Assembly (NCBI RefSeq): GCF_900101685.1 | Contig: NZ_FMZZ01000009.1 | Span: forward strand, 1 to 64,000 | Length of the DNA stretch: 64,000 bases | Direction of reading: 5' to 3' | From: Actinokineospora iranica | GTDB lineage: Bacteria > Actinomycetota > Actinomycetes > Mycobacteriales > Pseudonocardiaceae | Shown: in pieces, positions 42,544-51,603 of the stretch | Numbering within the stretch: the stretch's first letter is position 1 | Layout: the number at the start of each line of letters is the position of its first letter | Translations under genes and position numbers: made by a program | Notes under the pieces: model-generated | What the model saw: the letters and a program-made list of their open reading frames with translations, nothing else | Told to the model about the DNA's origin: nothing | Databases searched by the model: none

Positions 42544-43062
42544 ATGTCCGGGAAACCGCAAGACATCGTGATCAGCCAGCCGTCCACTGTGGACGGCTCG
42601 GAGCTGTGGCGAGTCGCCCGTGACTCGCGCACGCTCGACCTCAACTCCTCTTACGCGTACCTGCTCTGGTGCCGTGACTTCGCGGCCACGTCGGCCGTCG
42701 CCCGGGTCGAGGGCAGGGTGGTCGGGTTCGTCATCGGCTTCGTGCGACCGACAGACCCGGAGACCGTCGTGGTCTGGCAGATCGCCGTCGACGGTGACCA
42801 GCGCGGCAGAGGGATCGCGGGCAGACTGCTCGACAACCTGGTGAGCCGCCTCGCCGACCAGGGTGTTCGGCACCTGGAGACCACCATCGCCCCGGGCAAC
42901 ACCGCGTCCATCGGACTGTTCCAGGCGCTGACCAGACGCTGGGGAACGAGCCTGCGGCAGGCCAAGCTGTTCGACGCGGCGCACTTCCCCGACGACCACG
43001 AGTCCGAGGACCTGTACCGCATCGGCCCGTTCGAGCGGGCAGGCGCGAGAGTCCCCGCCTGA
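42544..43062 (+). CDS. ectA: L-2,4-diaminobutyrate N-acetyltransferase
   Basis: 172-residue GNAT acetyltransferase. DLNSSYAYLLWCRDFAATS is the EctA start block; VWQIAVDGDQRGRGIAGRLL holds the acetyl-CoA loop (RGRGIA). It makes N-gamma-acetyl-diaminobutyrate for ectoine. First gene of ectABCD, with the usual order. Confidence 0.96.
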   Translation: MSGKPQDIVISQPSTVDGSELWRVARDSRTLDLNSSYAYLLWCRDFAATSAVARVEGRVVGFVIGFVRPTDPETVVVWQIAVDGDQRGRGIAGRLLDNLVSRLADQGVRHLETTIAPGNTASIGLFQALTRRWGTSLRQAKLFDAAHFPDDHESEDLYRIGPFERAGARVPA

Positions 43063-43116
43063 GTTTCCCCGGCGTTCCCCCGCTTTCTTTCCCTGCCGCC
43101 AGTTTTGGAGTCCCCC

Positions 43117-44376
43117 GTGAGCGTGTTCGAGACCCTCGAGTCCGAAGTCCGCACCTATTGCCGCAGTTGGCCGGTCGTGTTCGACCGCGCCACCGGAAGC
43201 GTGCTCTACGACGAGAACGGCAAGCCGTACCTGGATTTCTTCGCCGGTGCGGGCGCGCTGAACTACGGCCACAACAACCCCGTCCTCAAGGACGCCGTCA
43301 TCGACTACCTGCTGCGCGACGGCGTCACACACTCCCTGGACATGCACACCGTGGCCAAACGCGACTTCCTGGAGACATTCCGGGATGTCGTGCTCTCCCC
43401 GCGCGAACTCGACTACAAGGTCGTGTTCCCCGGCCCGGCGGGCGCGAACGCCGTCGAGGCCGCGCTGAAGCTGGCCCGCAAGGTCACCGGCCGCGAGTCG
43501 GTCGTCAACTTCACCAACGCCTTCCACGGCATGACCCTGGGCGCGCTGTCGGTCACCGGCAACTCGATGAAGCGCGGCGCCGCGGGCATCCCACTGGTCC
43601 ACGCCACCCCGATGCCGTACGACAACTACCTCGACGGCCGCACCCCCGACTTCCTGTGGTTCGAGCGCCTGCTCGCCGACAGCGGCAGCGGCCTCAACGA
43701 GCCCGCCGCGGTGATCGTGGAGACCGTGCAGGGCGAAGGCGGCATCAACGCGGCCCGGGTCGAGTGGCTGCGCGCGCTCGCCGACCTGTGCGCCCGGCAC
43801 AAGATGCTGCTCATCGTCGACGACGTGCAGATGGGCTGCGGCCGCACCGGCCCGTTCTTCAGCTTCGAGGCGGCGGGCATCACCCCGGACATCGTGTGCC
43901 TGTCCAAGTCCATCGGCGCGTTCGGCCTGCCGCTGGCGCTGACCCTGATCCGCCCGGACCTCGACGTCTGGGAGCCCGGCGAGCACAACGGCACCTTCCG
44001 CGGCATCAACCCCGCGTTCGTCGCCGCCAGCGCCGCCCTGCGCGAGTACTGGACCGACGACACCCTGGAGAAGAGCACCCTCGCCAAGGGCGAGCACGTG
44101 CACCGGGTGATGGCCGAACTCGCCGAGGCGCACTCCGGCCTGACCGCGAAGGGCCGCGGCCTGGCCCGCGGCCTGCGGTTCCCCGACGGCGCCACCGCGG
44201 GCGCGGTCTGCCGCGCCGCGTTCGAGCGCGGCCTGCTGATGGAGACCTCCGGCCCGGACGGCGAGGTCGCCAAGGTCATGCCGCCGCTGACCATCACCGA
44301 CGACGAGCTTGAGCAGGGCCTGGTGATCCTCGCCGAGTCGGTGGCCGCGGTCGCGGCCGGGCAGGTGGCGGCATGA
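43117..44376 (+). CDS. ectB: Diaminobutyrate-2-oxoglutarate transaminase
   Basis: 419-residue class III, PLP-dependent aminotransferase. It opens with [18 protein letters not shown], typical of EctB. The PLP lysine is in [15 protein letters not shown] and the cofactor aspartate in [15 protein letters not shown]. It converts aspartate semialdehyde to diaminobutyrate. GTG 43117 with GGAG upstream is preferred over TTG 43105. Confidence 0.97.
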   Translation: MSVFETLESEVRTYCRSWPVVFDRATGSVLYDENGKPYLDFFAGAGALNYGHNNPVLKDAVIDYLLRDGVTHSLDMHTVAKRDFLETFRDVVLSPRELDYKVVFPGPAGANAVEAALKLARKVTGRESVVNFTNAFHGMTLGALSVTGNSMKRGAAGIPLVHATPMPYDNYLDGRTPDFLWFERLLADSGSGLNEPAAVIVETVQGEGGINAARVEWLRALADLCARHKMLLIVDDVQMGCGRTGPFFSFEAAGITPDIVCLSKSIGAFGLPLALTLIRPDLDVWEPGEHNGTFRGINPAFVAASAALREYWTDDTLEKSTLAKGEHVHRVMAELAEAHSGLTAKGRGLARGLRFPDGATAGAVCRAAFERGLLMETSGPDGEVAKVMPPLTITDDELEQGLVILAESVAAVAAGQVAA

Positions 44377-44828
44377 TCGTCCGCACGGTCGACGAGATCA
44401 CCGACACCGACCGCGACGTCCGCACCCCGAACTGGCGCAGCAAGCGGATCGTGCTCGCCAAGGAGGGCGTCGGCTTCTCCGTCCACGAGACCACGCTGTA
44501 CCCCGGCACGGTCAACGACTTCTGGTACGCCAACCACATCGAGGCCGTGTTCGTGGTCGACGGCGAAGGCGAACTCCTGGACAAGGAGACCGGCCAGACC
44601 CACCACCTCGCCCCCGGCTCCCTCTACCTGCTCGACGGCAACGAGCGCCACCAGCTTCGCCCGATCACCCAGATGCGCACGGTGTGCGTGTTCAACCCCC
44701 CGGTGACCGGCCGCGAGGTCCACGACGAGCACGGCGTGTACCCGGTGCTCACGGAGCCGAATCCCGCGCCGATCACTGAGCCGAACCGCCAGCCGACCAC
44801 CGAGTCCATCCCCGAGGAGGCGCGATGA
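44373..44828 (+). CDS. ectC: Ectoine synthase with extended tail
   Basis: 151-residue cupin. [21 protein letters not shown] and [13 protein letters not shown] carry the iron and substrate residues. It closes the ring of acetyl-diaminobutyrate to give ectoine. The last 20 or so residues ([20 protein letters not shown]) are a Pro/Thr/Glu-rich tail beyond the usual end near GVYPV. ATGA overlaps with ectB and ectD. Confidence 0.96.
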   Translation: MIVRTVDEITDTDRDVRTPNWRSKRIVLAKEGVGFSVHETTLYPGTVNDFWYANHIEAVFVVDGEGELLDKETGQTHHLAPGSLYLLDGNERHQLRPITQMRTVCVFNPPVTGREVHDEHGVYPVLTEPNPAPITEPNRQPTTESIPEEAR

Positions 44829-45718
44829 CCCTCGCCGACACCCGGACCGAGGACCGCTACCGCACCCGGACCCCGCACCCGCTGGACCCGGTCGAGCGCG
44901 CCGACCCCGCCGTCTGGGGCCGCGTCGACGGCCCGCTGGACCCGGCCGCGCTCGCCGCGCACGACGCCCGCGGCTACTCGGTCTTCGACACCCTGCTCAG
45001 CCCCGGCGAAGTCCGCACCTACCGCGAAGAGCTGTCCCGCCTGGCCGACCACCTCCGCGGCGACGAGCGCACCATCGTGGAGAAGTCCTCCGCCGAGGTC
45101 CGCTCCCTGTTCGAGGTGCACAAGATCAGCGACCTGGTCGCCGAACTCGTGCGCGACCCCCGCGTCCTCGACCGGGCCCGCCAGGTCCTCGGCTCGGAGG
45201 TCTACGTCCACCAGAGCCGGGTCAACTTCATGCCCGGCTTCAAGGGCAAGGGCTTCTACTGGCACTCCGACTTCGAGACCTGGCACGCCGAGGACGGGAT
45301 GCCCGCGCCCCGCGCGGTCAGCATGTCGATCGCCCTGACCGACAACTACCCGTTCAACGGCGGCCTGATGGTCATGCCCGGCTCCCACCGCACGTTCGTC
45401 CCGTGCGTCGGGGAGACCCCCGAGGACCACTACCGGGCGTCCCTGACCGAACAGGAGATCGGCGTCCCCAGCCGCGAGCACATCACCGCCTTGGCCGCAG
45501 CGCACGGCGTCGACCAGTTCACCGGCCCGGCCGGATCGGCCCTGCTGTTCGACTCGAACCTCATGCACGGCTCGGGCAACAACATCACCCCGTTCCCCCG
45601 CTCGAACGTCTTCGTCGTGTTCAACAGCGTCGAGAATCCCCTGGTCGAGCCGTTCGCCGCCCCCGCCCCCCGCCCCGGCTTCATCGCAGCCAGGCAGTTC
45701 GCGCCGCTAACCAGGTGA
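44825..45718 (+). CDS. ectD: Ectoine 5-hydroxylase
   Basis: 297-residue Fe(II)/2-oxoglutarate dioxygenase. Typical EctD blocks: [31 protein letters not shown] region (HxD iron ligands), then [22 protein letters not shown] with the third histidine. It hydroxylates ectoine to 5-hydroxyectoine. Its last codons and stop lie in the imperfect repeat that reappears at 47076-47114. Confidence 0.97.
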   Translation: MTLADTRTEDRYRTRTPHPLDPVERADPAVWGRVDGPLDPAALAAHDARGYSVFDTLLSPGEVRTYREELSRLADHLRGDERTIVEKSSAEVRSLFEVHKISDLVAELVRDPRVLDRARQVLGSEVYVHQSRVNFMPGFKGKGFYWHSDFETWHAEDGMPAPRAVSMSIALTDNYPFNGGLMVMPGSHRTFVPCVGETPEDHYRASLTEQEIGVPSREHITALAAAHGVDQFTGPAGSALLFDSNLMHGSGNNITPFPRSNVFVVFNSVENPLVEPFAAPAPRPGFIAARQFAPLTR

Positions 45719-45742
45719 CCCGTCTGTAATCGCTCGTACGCC
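45704..45742. repeat. Imperfect direct repeat, left copy (flanks second toxin pair)
   Basis: 39 bp spanning the ectD stop codon. It matches 47076-47114 at 35 of 39 positions, and all four differences are transitions. Weaker similarity continues for about 35 bp, ending near a GCGCCTG/GCAC word in both copies. Confidence 0.85.
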
Positions 45743-45865
45743 GCCTGTTATGTTCGTGCTCGGCGCCGCGGCGCCTGCACGCTCCGCAAGTTCCTGACCG
45801 TCGACCACCGGGACTCCCGCTCGGGGTGGGGCCCGCTCCGGCCGCCGGTCAACCTCGTGGAGTCC

Positions 45866-45906
45866 GGCCCCGCGCCCACCGATTCGGGATCGGTCGGGCC
45901 GGGGCC
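45866..45906. terminator. Large hairpin between convergent ectD and immunity gene
   Basis: GGCCCCG and ACCGAT of the left arm (45866-45883) pair with ATCGGT and CGGGGCC of the right arm (45889-45906) across TCGGG, with a small internal mismatch. It fits a two-way terminator. Confidence 0.65.
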
Positions 45907-45947
45907 GCCCGCGTCGGCGGTGTCTTTCCGCCTCGCCGCGGGCGTCG

Positions 45948-46388
45948 TCAGGCGCCGGCCCGCTCGTACGGCTCCGCATCGCAACGCGGCAACCGGCGGG
46001 TATTGAGAAGATCCATCGCCGCGGCCGACACGACAAGGCGGGCAGGGGGAACCAAACCGAAATCCTCATGGCCGCCCCGACCGGTGACGACCAGCCATTT
46101 GAACGGCGGTAGTGTGGAAATGTCGCCGATCATGTCCTCCCCTTCCGGAGCGAGGGTGATCGTCGCGTCCCTGAATTCGAAACCGCTGAGACCCGATCGG
46201 GACAGTTCCTCGGCCAGTCCGTCGGTCACCAGGAAAACTGGCGTGGCGGTGATCAGTTCATCGCCGTACCAATCATGAAAAGCGTATTCGACCTTGCTGG
46301 CGACGGCCGGACGCACGCTCCGGTCCACCACGGAGTTCGCGCCGAGTTCTCCCGCGACCTCGGGCGTCAAAAGAAAGTAGTCGCTCAC
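45948..46388 (-). CDS. Probable immunity protein of nuclease toxin
   Basis: 146-residue acidic, soluble protein, 4 nt downstream of the toxin gene. It starts YFLLTPEVAGELGANSVVD and contains GLSGFEFRDATITLAPEG and FKWLVVTGRGGHEDFGL. This resembles unnamed immunity proteins next to actinobacterial polymorphic toxins. The role rests mainly on gene order. Confidence 0.6.
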   Translation of the reverse strand: MSDYFLLTPEVAGELGANSVVDRSVRPAVASKVEYAFHDWYGDELITATPVFLVTDGLAEELSRSGLSGFEFRDATITLAPEGEDMIGDISTLPPFKWLVVTGRGGHEDFGLVPPARLVVSAAAMDLLNTRRLPRCDAEPYERAGA

Positions 46389-46392
46389 GCCG

Positions 46393-47040
46393 TCACCTTA
46401 CCGGAGGTCTGAACTGGGTGCCATGCTCGTCGTCCATCTTTGTTGCGAAATCAAGCAGGTCCTGTTTCGTTGCGATGATATTTTCATCGTAGAACGCGTT
46501 CCACGCTTTTCGTAGCCTGCTCAAGTGCACGAGATTGTTTGCCTCGCCTTTCGGTACGCCGCGCAGGTTTTCCAACGAGTGAATCTCTTCGTCTGTCAAC
46601 CCCGCATCGGGATAGATCTGCGCGGCCTGCCGTTCGACGGCGTGGTGGACGACCACTTGCCCCTTGAGGTGAGGGTGCGCGTCGAAAAAAGTTTTTCGAT
46701 AGTTGGTCGACCTCGCGTGACCGAATTCGGCCGCACCGGGGGTCGCAGGCGGGGACTTCGCGTCGGTGACGCCTTCGTTCTTGCGATCGTGGTGATCGGC
46801 GGCGTCGGACAGCGTCCTCGCGGACTGGGTCAGAGCCTGGTCGAGTTCGTCCAAGCGGTCGCGCGCGGCCCCGAGGACGGCTGTCACCGCGCCGTGCCCG
46901 GCTGAGTAACCGAGGATCACTGCGGCCATCCGGTTCGTCTCGTCCAGCCACGAACTCAGGCGAGTCAGCCAGGCGTGCGCTTTACTCGTCAGGTCGTCAG
47001 ATAACAGGCGTAACCGCTGGGCGTCTTCCTTGATCGGCAC
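46393..47040 (-). CDS. Polymorphic toxin: helical domain plus HNH/Endo VII-like nuclease
   Basis: 215 residues. Residues 1-85 are helical with an ESX/WXG-like look (LTRLSSWLDETNRMAAVIL; LDELDQALTQSARTLSDAAD). A polar linker follows, then a C-terminal domain (about 110-215) with V131-H132-H133 and E136, SLENLRGVP, NNLVHLS and RKAWNAFY. This HH...N...H pattern is that of LHH/AHH-type HNH nuclease toxins. The catalytic pair would be around His132/His133 and His172. There is no signal peptide or secretion gene near. Paired with 45948-46388 and flanked by direct repeats. Confidence 0.72.
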   Translation of the reverse strand: MPIKEDAQRLRLLSDDLTSKAHAWLTRLSSWLDETNRMAAVILGYSAGHGAVTAVLGAARDRLDELDQALTQSARTLSDAADHHDRKNEGVTDAKSPPATPGAAEFGHARSTNYRKTFFDAHPHLKGQVVVHHAVERQAAQIYPDAGLTDEEIHSLENLRGVPKGEANNLVHLSRLRKAWNAFYDENIIATKQDLLDFATKMDDEHGTQFRPPVR

Positions 47041-47370
47041 AGCCCACTCTAGGCGCGGCTGTTCAGTGGTTCTCTCCGCTAATCAGGTGACCTGTCTGTA
47101 ATCACTCGCACGCCCACCGTTACATCTATGCCCGTGTCGCAGCGCCTGTGCACTGCGCGGGCCTGGCCAGGTGTGCGCACACGGCTGTTGGTCAACCCTG
47201 AGGTCCGTCCCCCGTTCGCCTGAATCTTCCGCTGTTTCTCCAATCTCCTTGAAATCGGCAGGCGAGTCACGCACTCTGGTCTCACGGCGACTTCTCCGAG
47301 TGGGGTCGGAGATCTTGCTGTCAAGAGGGGGAAAGCGGCGCTATGACGCGCCTTCGGATCAGGGGGATCC
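47041..47370. other. 330-bp gap with right repeat copy; otherwise no gene
   Basis: Holds the right copy of the imperfect repeat (47076-47114) and about 250 bp of DNA with no convincing frame. It must contain the promoters for the divergent toxin and multicopper oxidase genes. GGGGGA at about 47366 may be the ribosome site of the oxidase. Confidence 0.6.
47076..47114. repeat. Imperfect direct repeat, right copy (ectD-end remnant)
   Basis: Matches the ectD stop region (45704-45742) at 35 of 39 positions. Read in the same phase it still gives P-L-I-R-stop against P-L-T-R-stop in ectD, so it looks like a diverged copy of the ectD 3' end placed beyond the toxin pair. Confidence 0.82.
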
Positions 47371-49236
47371 ATGACTGAACTGATCAGTCCGCTCGCGGCC
47401 GGAACCGAATCGACCTTCGGCCTCACCAAGTTTCTCGACCCGCTGCGGGTGCCGCCGCGCATCCGTTCGCGCTGGCACCAGGACGAGCTCACGATCACCG
47501 CGGTGCGCACCACGGTGCAGCTGCACTCGCAGCTGCCGCGCACCGAGGTGTGGGCGTACGAGGGCGGTTTTCCCGGGCCCACCATCGAAGTCGCCAGCGG
47601 CAAACAGATCCGCGTCTCGTGGACCAACGAGATCGAGGGCACCATTCCGCTGACCGCCGTCCACGCGCCCATCGAGACAGCCCCGTTCAACTCCCCGGGC
47701 TACCGCAACCCGGACGGCTCGCTGCCGCCGGGCGTGGGGATCATCGACGGGGTCGCCGACCTGCCGTCGTGGACGGTCGTGCACCTGCACGGCGCCCGCA
47801 CCGGCGGCGGAAACGACGGCTGGGCGCACAACGCGGTACTCAAAGGAGCGTCGCAACTCACGGAGTACCCGAACGAGCAGCCGTCGACAACGCTCTGGTA
47901 CCACGACCACGCCATGGCGATCACCCGCTACAACGTCTACGCGGGCCTCGCCGGGATGTACCTGATCCGCGACGAGGAAGAGGACGACCTCGACCTGCCG
48001 CGCGGTGAGCACGAGGTCCCGCTGATCATCACCGACCGCAACCTCGACACCGAACTCGACGGCAGCCTCAGCGGCAGGCTGCTCTACAAGGTCCCGTCCG
48101 CGGTCACACCGGCGGGCGGCGTCGGGACCCTCCCGTTCAGCGGCCCGTTCACCCTGGTGAACGGCAAAATCTGGCCGCACATGGACACCGAGGCCCGCTG
48201 GTACCGCTTCCGGGTGCTCAACGCGTCCAACGCCCGGTTCTACACCCTCAATCTCATCGACGAGGCGGGCAACCTCACCGACGCGGCGGACGTGCCCTAC
48301 AACGACGCCATCCGCCAGATCGGCACCGACGGCGGCCTGCTGCCCGAGCCCGCCCCGCTCCCGGACGGCGGCCTCACCATCGCACCGGCCGAACGCGCCG
48401 ACCTGCTGATCGACTTCAGCCGGTTCCCCGGCAGGCGGCTGCGCCTCACCAACACCCACCTGACCGCCGCGCCCGAGCGCGACATCATGGAGTTCCGGGT
48501 CGAGGACCGACCCCGGCTCGACTTCTTCGAGCTGCCCGACCGGATCTCGGAGTCCTTTGTCCGCCTGGAACACGGCACGACCCTGCCCGACGACCACGAC
48601 CACGTCTACGTCGCGATGGTGCCACCCGGCTCAGCTGGCGAGGTCCACCCGCAGATGTGGGAACTGCGCGAACTCACCGACCCGGCGGAGATTCCGACGA
48701 CTTTCCCCACCTCGGGCGTCATCCAGCTGACCGACCCGCACAGCGGCAAGATCCGCACCTTCGAACGCGTCGCCACTCTCTTCGACGACACCACGACCCT
48801 GTTCTTCAACCACGGCCGCTGGGTGGTGTGGAACCTGATCAACCTGGGCGGCCCCGACCACCCGCTCCACATCCACCTCGCCGAGTTCCAGGCTTTGAGC
48901 CGCAAGCAGTACGCAACCGTGGAAACGCCCGTGGGTCTCGTCGTCACCGGCTTCGACGTGGAAAAGGGCGGCACAACCGCCCCCCTGCCCGTCCCGCCGG
49001 ACGGCAGGCCACTGGACAAGCAGGAACAGGGCTGGAAAGACACCTACCAGCTCGCCCCAGGCGAAATGCTCACCGTGGCAGGCCACTTCGACGGCGGCAC
49101 CGGCAGTTTCATGTACCACTGCCACATCCTCGACCATGAGGACGAAGGCATGATGCGCCCCTTCGTCGTCATGCCAGCCGAGGCGGCCCGGTTCCACGTC
49201 CACCGCTTCAGCGGCGGCCACGGCCACGGAGCCTGA
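47371..49236 (+). CDS. Multicopper oxidase (phenoxazinone synthase/CotA-like)
   Basis: 621 residues with the four copper-ligand blocks: VVHLHGART (about 137), LWYHDHAM, HPLHIHLAEF and the last MYHCHILDHEDEGMMRPF, which holds the type 1 copper ligands including methionine. A C-terminal His-rich tail (GGHGHGA) may help copper binding. Length and layout fit the CotA/phenoxazinone synthase group. There is no Sec or Tat signal, so it is probably cytoplasmic. No actinomycin-type genes are near; the substrate is unknown. Confidence 0.92.
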   Translation: MTELISPLAAGTESTFGLTKFLDPLRVPPRIRSRWHQDELTITAVRTTVQLHSQLPRTEVWAYEGGFPGPTIEVASGKQIRVSWTNEIEGTIPLTAVHAPIETAPFNSPGYRNPDGSLPPGVGIIDGVADLPSWTVVHLHGARTGGGNDGWAHNAVLKGASQLTEYPNEQPSTTLWYHDHAMAITRYNVYAGLAGMYLIRDEEEDDLDLPRGEHEVPLIITDRNLDTELDGSLSGRLLYKVPSAVTPAGGVGTLPFSGPFTLVNGKIWPHMDTEARWYRFRVLNASNARFYTLNLIDEAGNLTDAADVPYNDAIRQIGTDGGLLPEPAPLPDGGLTIAPAERADLLIDFSRFPGRRLRLTNTHLTAAPERDIMEFRVEDRPRLDFFELPDRISESFVRLEHGTTLPDDHDHVYVAMVPPGSAGEVHPQMWELRELTDPAEIPTTFPTSGVIQLTDPHSGKIRTFERVATLFDDTTTLFFNHGRWVVWNLINLGGPDHPLHIHLAEFQALSRKQYATVETPVGLVVTGFDVEKGGTTAPLPVPPDGRPLDKQEQGWKDTYQLAPGEMLTVAGHFDGGTGSFMYHCHILDHEDEGMMRPFVVMPAEAARFHVHRFSGGHGHGA

Positions 49237-49281
49237 TCGAGATCCTGTCGTTTCACCCCAGATAGGTGTAAACGTCACCGG

Positions 49282-51431
49282 GTGAGACGACGCGCTTGGG
49301 CGGTCCCGACCGGGGCAGTGCTACTGGCTGCCCCGATCGGGATCGTCACCAACTACGCCACGGCCTCGGTCCCCGGCTGGTTCGCCGACCCTGGGCATGT
49401 GTGGCTGGTGCTCGCGATCCTGGTGCTGCTCGCGGTGATCGCCGACCTCGTCATCCGGTTGACCCGCGAGGACTCCCTTGCCGTGGACCTCAAGGCGACC
49501 GCGCCCGCCTCCCTCCGCCGCCCCACCGTGGACATGCCGGTCCTACGCGGCCGAGACACTGAACTGACAAGACTGCTGAAAACCCCGAAAAACCACTTCG
49601 CCGTGGTCTGCGGCGCGGGCGGCATGGGCAAAACCACCCTGGCCTGCATCGCGGCGGAACAAGCGGAACACCGGGGCCGCACCGTTTTCTGGGTCCGCTG
49701 GCAAGACCTGGAGTCCCTGGGCGCCCAGCTGATCGAGGTCGCCTGCACCCTGGGCCTGCCCAGAAGCGAAGTAGCCGCAGCCCAACAGGCAGGCGCCAGC
49801 GTCCCCGACCTGATCTGGCGACACCTGAACAAAACCCGCCGCTGGCTCCTGGTCCTGGACAACGTCGACGACCCCAGAGCCCTAAGCCCCCACGACCCGG
49901 TCTCCACGTATCGCGGCTGGGTTCGTCCCGGCGGCAGAGGTCTCCTCCTGATCACCAGCCGAGACCGTTCCCCCGAAACCTGGGGCCGCGCCGCCACCTT
50001 GATCGACCTCGCACCCCTCACCCCACACGCGGGCGGACGCCTGCTCCTGGACCTGGCTCCCCACGCCGGTTCCCCAGAGGAAGCCGAGTCCCTGGCCACC
50101 CGGCTAGGCGGCCTACCCCTGGCCCTCCATGCGGCCGGGTCCGCCCTGGCCAAACCCACCGCCCGCCTGCGCACCGTCGCCGCCTACCAGCAGGCCCTCC
50201 AGGACGCCTCCGCCCAGGTCCTCCCCGACCACCCGGACATTACCAACCGCGACACGGCTCGCACCCTGGTCGGCCACACCTGGGACCTGTCCCTCACCCA
50301 GTTGGAAGAAGAAGGCCACCCCTTAGCCCGCCCCCTCCTCCGCGCCCTCTCCCTGTTGGCTGAGGCCCCCATCCCCCTGGCCCTCATCACCCCCGACCTG
50401 ATCCCCGACGCCACCCCCACCCAAGCGGCTGTCGACGCGGCCCTGGCCGGACTCCACCGCTACGGCCTCCTGGACACCCCCGACCCCACCCGCACAGCAT
50501 CCTTGCCCACCGTGGTCCTGCACCCGTTGGTCCGCGAAACCACCACCCTGCTCCTAACCCGCGACCAAGACCCCACCCCCTGGCAAGACACCGTCGAGGC
50601 GGCAATCCTGATCCTCGCTGAGACATCCGCACCCCAAGGCCGCCCAGCCTGGCCTCTCCTACGCCTCCTGGCCCCCACCTACTCACCCTCCCCACCCTCG
50701 ACCGTCCCGACGACACCGGCGCCGCCACCCGAGCCACCCTGGACGCAGTGGCTTACCAGCTCTCCGCAGGCGGTGATGCGGCGACGGCGTTCACCCTCAC
50801 ACAACGAGTTCTCCACATCGAAACCGAGACTTTCGGGCCCGATCAGCCCAATACCCTTGCCAATCAGAGTAATCTCGCCAATGCCTTGTGGAGCCTTGGG
50901 CGTTATGACGAGGCGGTTGATCTGCACCGTCGTAACCTTGAGGTCAACCTTCGGGTCCTCGGGCCTGGTCACTCCGATACCCTTGATAGCCAGAACAATC
51001 TTGCCAATACCTTGGTGGCTCTTGGGCGTCTTGGTGAGGCGGTTGATCTGCACCGTCGTACTCTTGAGGTTCGCCTTCGGGTTTTCGGGCCTGGTCACCC
51101 CAAAACCCTTGGTAGTCAGAACAATCTTGCCAATATCTTGGCGGGGCTTGGGCGTTATGGTGAGGCGGTTGGTTTGCATCGTCGTACTCTTGAGCTTTAC
51201 CTTCGGGTCCTTGGTCCTGGTCATCCCGATACTCTTCGTAGTCAGAACAATCTTGCCGATGCCTTGGCGGGGCTTGGGCGTCTTGGTGAGGCGGTTGATC
51301 TGCACCGTCGTACTCTTGAGGTTTGCCTTCAGGTTCTCGGGCCTGATCACCCCGAGACCCGCCGCACCCAAGCCAAGTTGCTCGCCGTGCGGCGGCGGTC
51401 GCGTTGGCGAAGGAACAAGCCCCGCAGGTAG
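49282..51431 (+). pseudogene. Membrane-anchored NB-ARC/TPR protein, frameshifted
   Basis: Frame 1 (49282 to about 50680) encodes two N-terminal hydrophobic segments (PTGAVLLAAPIGIVTNYATA; VWLVLAILVLLAVIADLVI), then an NB-ARC ATPase: GAGGMGKTT (P-loop), RWLLVLDNVDD (Walker B), LLITSRDRS and GGLPLALHAAGSAL. The frame then loses sense. The tetratricopeptide part continues in another frame to 51431, with upstream codons reading LTLPTLDRPDDTGAATRATL. One extra C in the C5 run at 50672-50676 joins both parts. A sequencing error or real mutation are possible. Such STAND proteins sense signals. One TTA codon at 50323. Confidence 0.8.
50895..51398 (+). repeat. 126-bp tandem DNA repeats encoding TPR units
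   Basis: Four units start at 50895, 51021, 51147 and 51273, exactly 126 bp apart, each coding one 42-residue kinesin-light-chain-type TPR (GRxGEAVDLHRRTLEVxLRV, then GPGHPxTL). The DNA itself is highly conserved between units, with T-ending codons unlike the surrounding gene, so expansion was probably recent. Confidence 0.9.
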
Positions 51432-51603
51432 GGCCGACTCCCGCTGGGGAAACGGCCAGTGTCACCCGCATGGACGCCTGGTTAGGCCATCCGGTTGACC
51501 TGGGCGGCTTCCGCGAACACACCGCTGGAATCCGCCTAGGTTGTTGCGTAATGCAATACCCGGCCGGGGGAGGCCGGTTGACACACCGGGGGGTGGGTGC
51601 GGG

